NCBI GenBank assembly: GCA_007844125.1
Contig: CM017569.1
Span: forward strand, 10,320,519 to 10,384,518
DNA: 64,000 nucleotides
Direction: 5' to 3'
Source of the DNA: Sinonovacula constricta
Lineage: Eukaryota > Mollusca > Bivalvia > Cardiida > Solecurtidae
The notes beneath the pieces were generated by a model that saw only the letters and a list, made by a program, of their open reading frames with translations, was not told the DNA's origin and ran no database searches. This document shows, in pieces, positions 35,445 through 47,400 of the stretch (positions within the stretch are counted from its first letter, which is position 1; each line of letters opens with the position of its first letter). The position numbers and the translations under genes are program-made.

Positions 35445-38400
35445 CTTCGCAGACATTAGTCTCCAGCTGAAATATACATGCCAAAACTGCTCTAAGTATC
35501 ATCATGTTTAACACTCAACAAAACTAAAGCCAAAGAAACACATTTCTAAACAAGGCAAACCCAACCAACCAAACCCAGACTACAAGGAAATAACCAAACC
35601 CTGAACAGATAAAGACTTAATAATTTCTAAGGGCACCATCAGAATTAATATGCAACAAAACTAAAACATCAACTCAAAGATTGTCAGATTCGTGTTAAGT
35701 AATTGCACACACATTACCCATGAGTCCATCACTGCCTGGGTTTAAATTCTCAGACAAGCTGATTACACACAAGATTTTCCAACTAATTGGTGATCTCTTA
35801 TGTGATTCTACCTTAATCTTGATATAATGTATTTGTAATGATATCAAAATGATGTTCAGGTATTTGCATATTGATCATATTGGTATCAGTGCAACTAATA
35901 TATCAAGCAAACAAAACAACTGCACAAACCTGCTCTATCACATCATCATACATGATTGCTGGCAGTTCTCGTACTGTATCAAGGAAATCTGTCATTTTCT
36001 GGAAAAAAGAAAGTGTCGGTTTAATTTCTGGTGTACTACAGATGTGCAAAATAAATATATGATTATAGAGTAAGTTGTGTCTTTAAGTGACATATTACTT
36101 AACTTACACTAAAATTTGAATGAAAACATTGAACAGCCACAGTGGCTTGTGCAACAGAGCTACTTAAAGCATTGTAGAAGCTGAACATAAAGATATAATG
36201 ACTTGAACAGCCACAGTGGCATGGGGCTATATGGCTACTAAAAGCATTGTTGAAGCTGAACAAAAAGATATAATGAACTGAACAGCCACAATTACATGGG
36301 GCTATAGGGCTTCATAAAACATTGTTGAAGCTAAACATAAAGATATAATGACCTAAACAGCCACAGTGGCATGGGCTATAGTGCTACTTATAGCATTGTT
36401 GAAGCTGAACATAAAGACATAACGACCTCAACAGCCACAGTGGCATGGGGCTATAGGGCTTTTTAAAGCATTGTTGAAGCTAAACATAAAGACATAACGA
36501 CCTGAACAGCCACAGTGGCATGGGGCTATAGGGCTACATAAGGCATTGTTGAAGCTGAACATGAAGATATATTGATCTGAACAACCACAGTGGCATGGGG
36601 CTATACGGCTACTTAAAGCATTGTTGAAGCATAAAGATATAATGACCTGAACAGCCACAGTGGCATGGGGCTATAGGGCTACATAAGGCATTGTTGAAGC
36701 TGAACATAAAGATATATTGATCTGAACAGCCACAGTGGCATGGGGCTATACGGCTACTTAAAGCATTGTTGAAGCTGAACATAAAGATATATTGATCTGA
36801 ACAGCCACAGTGGCATGGGGCTATAGGGCTACATAAGGCATTGTTGAAGCTGAACATAAAGATATATTGATCTGAACAGCCACAGTGGCATGGGGCTATA
36901 CGGCTACATAAGGCATTGTTGAAGCTGAACATAAAGATATATTGATCTGAACAGCCACAGTGGCATGGGGCTATAGGGCTACATAAGGCATTGTTGAAGC
37001 TGAACATAAAGACATAACGACCTCAACAGCCACAGTGGCATGGGGCTATAGGGCTACATAAGGCATTGTTGAAGCTGAACATAAAGACATAACGACCTCA
37101 ACAGCCACAGTGGCATGGGGCTATAGGGCTACATAAGGCATTGTTGAAGCTGAACATAAAGATATATTGATCTGAACAGCCACAGTGGCATGGGGCTATA
37201 CGGCTACTTACACTTTACCTTGAGTCACGATTATTATGTACTTTAATGTTAAGGTTGGCAGGATTTTCTTGATCTTGCCCTAGGATGTACTACACCTGGC
37301 AATGATGGCTAATTCACAGCCTCCACTGGCACTATTATTTCACCAAGATAACAGAAACTTTTTCTACATTCATCAAAGTTCCGTTCACATCTACTAGTGA
37401 CTGGTCTCCCCTCTTTGGATTTGATTGGTCGTGACATCTTTTACATATATAAAATCTGGGTTGGCAATAAGCTTTGCTTTGATGCCTCTACAGTATTTGT
37501 GCACACATAGATTTCACTGAGAGCACTTAATTGAGTTTACACCAACCCCACTCTAATGCACAGCACATGGGAAAGTGCCCGAGTCTTAAAGAAGGTCAGG
37601 CCCAAGGCCAGGGACCATGAACATATCATCGTCACATTGACTCTTACAGTCTTGTTGTCCAAGCCTTCCTCCCGAGCCTTCAGCTTCCAGTGAGTCCGCT
37701 ACACCACAAGGTTATCAGTATATAAAAGCTCTATGTCAAGCCAGTGCAGAACACAAAGGACAGCATTTCCCTCACTAGGATGAATAGCAACGGGCTGAGG
37801 ATAAAGACTGGATAGACCCATACTTTTTCCCCAAGTCCTCATTGTACTGTCCTTTGATCCACACACAGCTTTGTGGGTTGGTATACATGTCCTAGATTAC
37901 ACACATTGCTGCCCACCCCTCAATTCCTTATCTTCTCAAGGTCCACCAAAGGACTTTCCTGGGAACTCCATCAAAGCCTTCTCTAGGCTAAAGGCAATGT
38001 GATTCCCAAGGACTGGGAGGAGAGCAATAAATAAATGTTTAAATCTTAGAAGAACTGACACATGATTTTTTAAGATAATAAAGATAGACAGAATGCAGAC
38101 TATAATAAGTCCAGATTCACTTTAATTATCAAAGGAATATATATGTAACAATTTTTAATGCAGTGGACAAGACATATGTGTATAAAATTGTCATTTAAAT
38201 GATGCAAAAAAGTCAAAATGATGGTATTCCTGATAACTGTATGTTTGTTTGTTGTTTATTACTTTATTTTTAGTGAAATGCCTCAACAATTCTTACATCA
38301 TTGTCCACATGAAATTTGCCTTAGTGTCAAACAGCAGTTTTTTTTCTCTCCATTTTACAATGTTTCCGTTTATCAAATGTCTCCATTACTCAAATGGTTT

Positions 38401-41400
38401 GTCATTTTAGATTTTATGGGTTTATGCTTTCAATGCCAATAACAAAATCTCTAAACATGGACTTACCTCGACAATAATAGCTTCTGCATCATTGGTAATG
38501 AAGTTCTGCACATTCTCTAGTGCTTCAACAAGAGCTGGTGTACCACTCTGAAAACTGGTCTGTAAATTTAAATATCTGAGTGATTAGTTGAGGATTGTTG
38601 TTTTTAAAATTGATCAATTGCATAAGTCTCAGTTTTAGTGATTAATGACATGGCTTAGTTAATGTGATCAGTGGCATAGGTTAAATTTAAGTTATGAATA
38701 ACATGGCTTAGTTTAAGTGATCAATGACATGGCTTAGTTTAAGTGACCAATGGCATGGCTTAGTTTAAGTAACCAATGACATGGCTTAGTTTAAGTGAAC
38801 AGTGGGATAAGCTTAGTTTAAGTGAACTGTGGGATAAGCTTAGTTTAAGTGAACAGTGGGATAAGCTTTTTTTAAGTGATCACTAGCATGGCTCAGTTTA
38901 AGTGAACAGTGGGATAAGCTTATTTTAAGTGATCACTGGCATGGCTTAGTTTAAGTGATCACTGGCATGGCTTAGTTTAAGTGATCACTGGCATGGCTTT
39001 GTTTAAGTAATCACTGGCATGGCTTTGTTTAAGTGAACAGTGATGTAAGCTTAGTTTAAGTGACCACTGGCTTAGTTTAAGTGATCAGTGACACGGGCTT
39101 GGTTTAAGTGATCACTGGCCTGCTTTGTTTAAGTGATCAGTGATGTAAGCTTAGTTTAAGTGATTAGTGGCATAAGCTTGGTTTAAGTGATCTGTGGCAA
39201 AAGCTTGGTTTAAGTGATCTGTGGTGTAAGCTTAGTTTAAGTGATCACTGTCATAAGCTTGGTTTAAGTGTGCACATGGCACACCTTAGCTTAAATAATA
39301 AATGGAATAAGTTTAATTGATCACTGGCATTACTTAGTTAAAATTATCAATGTCATAACCAAATTTAAGTCATCATGGCATACGTTAGTTCAAGTGATCA
39401 ATGGCATAACATTACGTTTTTGCAATCAATGGCATTAATTATAATTATTTTAAGACTTCTCTCCAAATACAAAGGACTATTTAGCAGAGTTCCTCATCTA
39501 TTTATAAGGTATAGACTTTTGTGCATATTTTTTTAAATCTGTTTCTAAAAATCTACAAAAAAAAATTAAAAAGAAAGATTTTCATGCTTGTTATATTTGA
39601 GAAATTCTGAATTAATGAGACTGAAAACTATTTTCATGTAACTGATTGAAATTTTGCCATTATACACGAACTGTGCAGTAAATGGTAAAAAGACCAGTCA
39701 AGCTTATCTGTAGATATCTTTTAAGGAATACCATGTTTTAAGGTAAAACTAAGGCAGCAGGATGGTGAAACAAAGAGGTACAAGATCTAGAATAATTTTC
39801 TTACCTTGACTTTTTGACTTAGGTCAGGAAACTTTTCCATTTTTACTTCAAGTTCACTCTGAAATCAACAACAATTATCATTGGAGATGATCAATACTTC
39901 CAGATAGTTGGCTTTGCCACAGTTACTGTATTTAAAACTCAATGTAACAAAGGGCCATAACTCTTTTAAATCAAGCTGGCTATGACGAGCAATCCATATG
40001 TGCAACTAGGCTTGGTACTCAACAGTTTTGTAATATTTCATCAAATTCAACCACTGGTAGCTAAAATAATGCGGAAAGCTCATGTGTATAGACAGATTGG
40101 ACAACCTACAGTGTGGGATCCAATTATAGTCCTATATACATACATGTACCTTATATCTGTGGATATAATATGAACAAAACAGTTTGAACTTACAGCATGC
40201 ATAATTTTATTTTTGTACAAATTAATTGCAATTTGATGGTTGAATGTGTCTTTTAAAATATTTTTTTTATAAATTCCATGTGGACAGGGATTTCATATAA
40301 AAAGACTAAAAAATATATAGACTATTCCAGGTATAGAAATTTTTTCTACTACCAGGGCTTTCGATAAATATTTCTTTTTCTGCCCTCAACTTCATCCTCC
40401 AATAATAACCTGATTTTGCAAAGAAACTGTCTCTGCTAGGTTTCTGACAACAAGGACACATGTTCTTATTGTACAGCAACTTAAAGTAAGAGCACCTAAA
40501 TACTAATAACAAATTAAATAATATAGCGGTGGAACACATGGCTGCTCCCTGCGTTATTTTGGAGACACAGGAAAAAGATATGTAGCTAAGTCAAAGGGCT
40601 ATGACTCAGTAAGCACAAACTGTCACTTGTTGCTTTGCTTATATTATGTGACTCTCCACTAACAAGTTTTGCTCCTTATATATAGTTTTGTTGAATGTAG
40701 CAGGTTGTTGTTAAATAACAGTGCAAGGAATGGTGCTACAATATACTGTATGAGTATATTGCAAAAACCAAAGTTCTTTAATACAGAAGCAAGCTAAACA
40801 AGCACCAAACTGGAAAAGATTTCACCAATTGGATGTAATGTATATAAGTGTATTAATTAGATTGGATGATTAAGTATAGCAATTCTAACGTGAACGACAC
40901 AATACAAATGACAAGCAAAATTACAACAAGGCTTGCAGGTTGATACCAATCCAAATGAATCAATGATTTGAGAAGTATGTAGTGGAGAAAAGGACCAATT
41001 GGAGAATATTTTCAACTCAAATACTTTGTCAGTGGAATTGTTGGGTACTTTCACAGAAATCAGTTCTGTTTTGTCAGCATAACTTATCATCTGAGAAGTA
41101 TTAATTTATTTGACATGTTTAAGACTCCACCAAACCTCTACCATTACTGTCATTACTGTAACAGGAGGTATAAACTGAGGCTGGAATATTTATATATTTG
41201 TTGTGTTGGGTAATTTTCATCTAATCAAATCGGAATGAAGTCTTCTTAGGCACTTCATATCTATTTGTTAATGTTATTTGTTGCTTGAATGAAGTTACAG
41301 TGAATTCCAACTGGTAGTTGATGAGGAACAGCCAAAATGTGAATGGTCCTGTATTATACTATACTGAAGCTAAAAGGTCAATGACTCTATCAAACAATCA

Positions 41401-44400
41401 TAGAACCAAATCGAGCTGACAACATGCACATCTGCACTTGTTAACAAAGCTTCCGATTAGGTATCATTGAATTTCAACAGGTGCTTCCTACGAAATAGCC
41501 CAGACACAAATGGTCCTACATCACATTATACAGAAGTTAAAAAGGGCAACAACTTCATGAAAAAATTATGTGTTGACAATATGCACATTTCATTGTTTTG
41601 GTTAAACTTCCCATATAGTTTCAGTGAAATCAAACCAGTGGTTGCTGAGATATCGCTTGGACAAAAGTGGTTGGACAGACTTTATTATGACATATATAAA
41701 CAAGAGGCCGTCAGAGACGGGTAGTGCTCCCCGAATGGGTACTTTGTCACAAAAAAAGGTTAGTTGTATGAATATTGAGGTTTATTTTGAAAATGTTGTA
41801 GTACTATGAAATCAGACATAAACATAAACAAAGGGCAATGACTTAACAAGAGCCGGTCAAACCGGGTAGTTTGTCAAAAACAGTTGTAAAATCCGACTTC
41901 AAATAACGGAGTTATAGGCCGGACAAGGTTTTGCTGCAAGGTCATGTTGTGACCTTGACCTTCAAGGTAGCGACCCAAATGTTGCGCGCGACATGTCGTC
42001 TCAACATGTTGGTCATTTCTGTGAAATAGTTTCGAAATCTGACTTCAAATAACGAAGTTATGGGCCGGACACGATTTGGCTGCAAGGTCACGCTGTGACC
42101 TTGACCTTCAAGGTAGGGACCCAAATCTTGCGCGCGACACGTCGTCTCAAAATGGTGGTCATTTCTGTGAAATAGTTTCGAAATTCGACTTCAAATAACG
42201 AAGTTATGGGCCGGACACGAATGGGACGTACGGACGGACTGACGGACGAACGGACAAGGCGGCGACTATATGCTCCCCCGAAAGTTTTTGGGGAGCATAA
42301 AAATCAGAATGTGCTGACACTATGCATATCTGCACTTATTAGCAAAGCTTCCCATAAATAAATATTACCAATGAATTGTTGCTGCTGAGAAATAGTGTGG
42401 ACACAAATGGTCCTATATCACATTATAAAGAAACAAGAGGCCGTCAGAGACGGGTGATGCTCCCCGAATGGGTACTTTGTCACAAAAAAAGGTTAGTTGT
42501 ATGAATATTGAGGTTTATTTTAAAAATGTTGTAGTACTATGAAATCAGACATAAACATAAACAAAGGGCAATGGCTTAACAAGAGCCGGTCAAACCGGGT
42601 AGTTTGTCAAAAACAGTTGTAAAATCCGACTTCAAATAACGAAGTTATGGGCCGGACAAGGTTTTGCTGCAAGGTCATGTTGTGACCTTGACCTTCAAGG
42701 TAGCGACCCAAATGTTGCGCGCGACATGTCGTCTCAACATGGTGATCATTTCTGTGAAAAAGTTTCGAAATCCGACTTCAAATAACGAAGATAATGGCAG
42801 GAAACAAGTTCACTGCAACGTCACGCTGTGACCTTGACCTTCAAGGTAGGGACCCAAATGTTGCGCGTGACACGTTGTCTCAACATGGTGGTCATTTCTG
42901 TGAAATAGTTTCGAAATCCGACTTCAAATAACAAAGTTATGGGCCGGACACGATTTTGCTGCAAGGTCGCGGTGTGACCTTGACCTTTAAGGTAGGGACT
43001 TAAATGTTGCGCGCGACACGTCGTCTCAACATGTTGGTCATTTCTGTGAAATAGTTTCAAAATCCGACTTCAAATAACGAAGTTATGGGCCGGACACGAT
43101 TTTTCTGCAAGGTCGCGGTGTGACCTTGACCTTCAAGGTAGGGACCCAAATGTTGCGTGCGACACGTCGTCTCAACATGGTGGTCATTTCTGTGAAATAG
43201 ATTCGAAATCCGACTTCAAATAACGAAGTTATGGGCCGGACACGATTTTGCTGCAAGGTCACACTTTGACCTTGACCTTCAAGGTAGGGACCCAAATTTT
43301 GCACGCAACACGTCGTCTCAACATGGTGGTCATTTCTGTGAAATAGTTTCGAAATCCGACTTCAAATAACAAAGTTATGGGCCGGACACGATTTTGCTGC
43401 AAGGTCACACTTTGACCTTGACCTTCAAGGTAGGGACCCAAATGTTGCGCGCAACACGTCGTCTCAACATGGTGGTCATTTCTGTGAAATAGTTTCGAAA
43501 TCCGACTTCAAATAACAAAGTTATGGGCCGGACACGATTTTGCTGCAAGGTCACGCTGTGACCTTGACCTTCAAGGTATGGACCCAAATGTTGCGCGCGA
43601 CACATCGTCTCAACATGGTGGTCATTTCTGTGAAATAGTTTCGAAATCCGACTTCAAATAACAAAGTTATGGGCCGGACACGATTTGGCTGCAAGGTCAC
43701 GCTGTGACCTTGACCTTCAAGTTAGGGACCCAAATGTTGCGCGCGACACGTCGTCTCAACATGGTGGTCATTTCTGTGAAATAGTTTCGAAATCTGACTT
43801 CAAATAACGAAGTTATGGGCTGGACACGATTTTGCTGCAAGGTCACGCTGTAACCTTGACCTTCAAGGTAGGGACCCAAATTTTGCGCGCGACACGTCGT
43901 CTCAACATGGTGGTCATTTCTGTGAAATAGTTTGGAAATTCGACTTCAAATAACGAAGTTATGGGCCGGACACGAATGGGACGTACGGACGGACTGACGG
44001 ACTGACAAGGCGGCGACTATATGCTCCCCCGAAAGTTTTCGGGGAGCATAATAAAAAAAGGGCAATATACAAATTTTCGGAGAGCATTAAAATACTAAGT
44101 CATAAGTATTGTAAAGTGAAGTTCAATCTAATGCTTGCATGCTGATGTAAAAGGACTTACACATTTGTCAATATGTATATACATAAAACCTCACCCACTC
44201 ATGCCATGCTGCTTCAATGAAGATCAGCTCATTGTCTGAATAAGTTGATACATGAAACAAAGATGTGTACAAAATAATCATAAAAAAAAAAGACAAAAAA
44301 AGACAAGTATACGAGTCATGTATTTATGCTGTTTTCTATATACTTACTAATTTTGAAAGAAGGTAAGATCCATTTCTACTTGTTAAGTCTTTAACCTTGG

Positions 44401-47400
44401 TTAGTTGGTACATAATTATAGTACTGTTTGTCTGAAACAAACAAAAAATTAAATCAGTCAGCCTCACTTTTGACCTGCTTAGAATGCAGGATGCAACCTG
44501 ATCCTGAATAGATATCCGTGGTAGATATTCTATATACTCTTTGAAACAAGAAACACCCTATGTAATTGTTGCTATAAATACACAATGTGTGAAAAATCTG
44601 CTTACTAATTTTTGTTACCATTGTTTTTCCCTAGATAAATATACAATAGTAGCAGAACCCCTTGGCAATGAGTGCCATCACTTTTCGCCACCATGGTCAC
44701 ACTAAGCTTATATGGACACTGAAAACTAATGACATCTCTTGCATCTAACTTGATAGGGATAACTGTGTTTTGATATTTCTATAATAAAAACATTTAAAGT
44801 TTTTGTTGTAAACTCTGCTTATTAATTTTGGTGACTACAAATGATACTTTTTCTTACATTGTTGAGTTAAGAAAGCAGCTAATTATAGTAATATTTTGTT
44901 GTGATTATTACAAAACAATGAAACAGATTTTTTGGATAATCTATGCACGATTACAATAAGCTAAACCTACATTTATTCAAAGGGTTTTCTGCAACATGTT
45001 GTTTTTTTACGTTTAGAAGAAAATATTTATTTACCTTGTTAATAAGTCTTAAAATCTGGATGATCAATAACTTTTGAAAGGTCCCAAAAGTGTGATATTA
45101 TCTCACCCAGTTTTAGGATCAGTCTGCATAGGCAAGGTTTAACAAAAGTAGCAATGAGCAGTCTGTGTTTAATAACAATTACAATTTATATTTCTACAGT
45201 CTTATTTGAAAACAAGAAGTGCTTAAATGAAAAATAAGAAATACCTCTTCTGCAGCAGAGTCTGCTGTTGTAAAGGCTTCCTGTAAGTCCTCCAAATAAA
45301 CTTCCAAATCACTGAAGTTAGTTCTCACCTGTAAATAAGAAAATGCATGTAGCATGCACATAAACATTAAGCACGTATACAGACAGACAGACAACTCTGC
45401 ATGCAAACTAAACTCTAGAAAGCAGAAAGTACAAATCCATAAGTACCAAAAAAGTCAAGAGTTTCTGGTAAAAAACGTCAATTGTGCTATTTTGTAAGGA
45501 AGAGTTAACCCTTTTTTTATATAAATACATTGCAGGCACCCAATTATGGTTATTTTAGCGACAGCCAGCTTTCATGGTAGAGGAAGACCATATACAAATG
45601 TCTGGGTAGTACCAGTGCCACACCACTGGTCAGCTGGAAGACATATTATGTCTTGCCCTGTCTGACCAGGACTTGACTTCCTACTACTTATTATTATCAA
45701 CAATCGTTAACAGTACTGGCGGATCTAACGAGAGAAACTTATTACCTGGCTGATGATATTGGATGTGTTTTGGGTTGGTACATCTAATGTAGACTTTAGG
45801 GAGACCAAGTTCCAAGGGTCAAACAACTTCAAGGTCTGCAAAGCTGAGTGATATGTGGCAGTCAGATCTGGATCAAATTCGAACTAAAAAGAGAAAGAAT
45901 TCTATTTTTATATTTGTTTAGGTAGTAGTTATAAACAAATATTGTATGAAGATATTGGTACAAAACTGCCTTTTGAAGAATGTAACACCAAAGTTTGTTG
46001 CAACATTTCAGCAAGTGTTTTATTTGGATGAATTTAACATAGTGCTGCAGCCATATGTAGTTAATGTTCACTTTAGGTTAGTCTACTTCACTGTGAAAGT
46101 ATAGGTTGGGAAAACCTTAAATTAAATCACATGTAACCCCATTATTCAAATAGCAAGTTGACCACTCCTGTATTATATTATCTTAACATCTTGGAAGAAA
46201 GTAAAATTGAGCATCTGAGGGGTTTTCTTGATTCATGGTAAAATAACGTTTTACCTAAATTCAAGCCATTGTACTGAAGACAAGATCATTAAAATGATCC
46301 TCTTTGACGGCTGGTTCTTTGGTCAAATGAGAAAATTTAAAGAAATGCTTGTACCATCCTAATTGGTGCCTTAAATTCATTGAATTTTATGCCTGATGCA
46401 CTTTTTAACTTCCTATATATTTGTATTCACATATTGTTTTCATGATGAAATGTTTTGCCTTAGAAATGTAGTAAAGTTGAAGACAACTTCTTGAACAGTG
46501 CTTTCAACAAATTTAAAATGTTGAAATTTTCTGATTATTTGTTCAAGTTGAATGAACAATTCATGAACAGTTCTGTCAATATGGCATTGGTCTAGTGGTT
46601 ATGTGCTAGCCTTGCATACTTTAGGCTCCCAGTTTAAACTCCATGCATATGCTACTTTTTTTATCATTTATTTTTTCATTGTTTTAGTATATAATGATAA
46701 AAAAGAAGAAGATTATATTGTATATTCCTGGTTTGTAAATATTTAAGAACTGTTAAAATAGGAAGACAAACTGGATGCTGAGGGGGAAGGATGGCAGAGC
46801 TGGACAGAAATGTTTTGTGTTGTACATGTTTTGTGTTTTTTTTTTTGTTTTAGATGAAGTGGGGTAGGGGAGGGTGTGTGTTACACACAAAAAGAAGTAA
46901 GGATAAGGCAAAACAATGGTTTAATTCAAGCACTGTTTCTTGCATTTATAAATTGCCAACACTTTGATACAAACAAAAAGTAAAAGTTTACCACAATTAA
47001 AATGTCCCTTTGCTTTTAATAGAAAATGTCAATAAATTCAGGATAGGTCAAAATATCATTCTACAAAATGTAATAAAACCAACTTTACGTTTTAAAATAT
47101 GAAGACAAACTGGTATGCAGAACCCTAATATGCTTCATGTTTTATGTAGCCCAGTAGAATAAGGAAGACTGGAAGCAGTATTGGATGTAAAATGGGAGAT
47201 ACAGGGATCTCCATTTACTTACAACTTGAAAGACAAACTTTCAATACTCAGTGACACAATAAAAGTAAATGTAAACAACTTAATTCTCTTTTGTGAAAAA
47301 GATGGACAACTGAACAAATCATCAACAAATCCATTTTACCTTCATAAAACTCAAGATACTGGTCAGATTTAACCGCTCTTCAAGTTGTAAGGCAGAATAT

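Noticed and set aside
36428..37007. Long minus-strand open frames of 25-residue Cys/His repeats
   Set aside because: They arise because the 75-bp minisatellite unit is a multiple of three. They lie between phase-matched prominin exons and have no start context or splice support.
36131..39300. Possible CRISPR-like array because of regular repeats
   Set aside because: Repeats are directly adjacent with no unique spacers, lie in introns of a eukaryotic gene, and have units of 75 and 26 bp typical of minisatellites.
42821..43879. Several 60-79 codon minus-strand frames with LGPYLEGQGHSVTL-type repeats
   Set aside because: They come from the 146-bp tandem units. The period is not a multiple of three, frames end at each unit, and their sequence simply mirrors the repeat.
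46583..46645. Functional tRNA gene
   Set aside because: The 5' half fits, but the T arm lacks the GGTTCGA core and the stems do not pair well.
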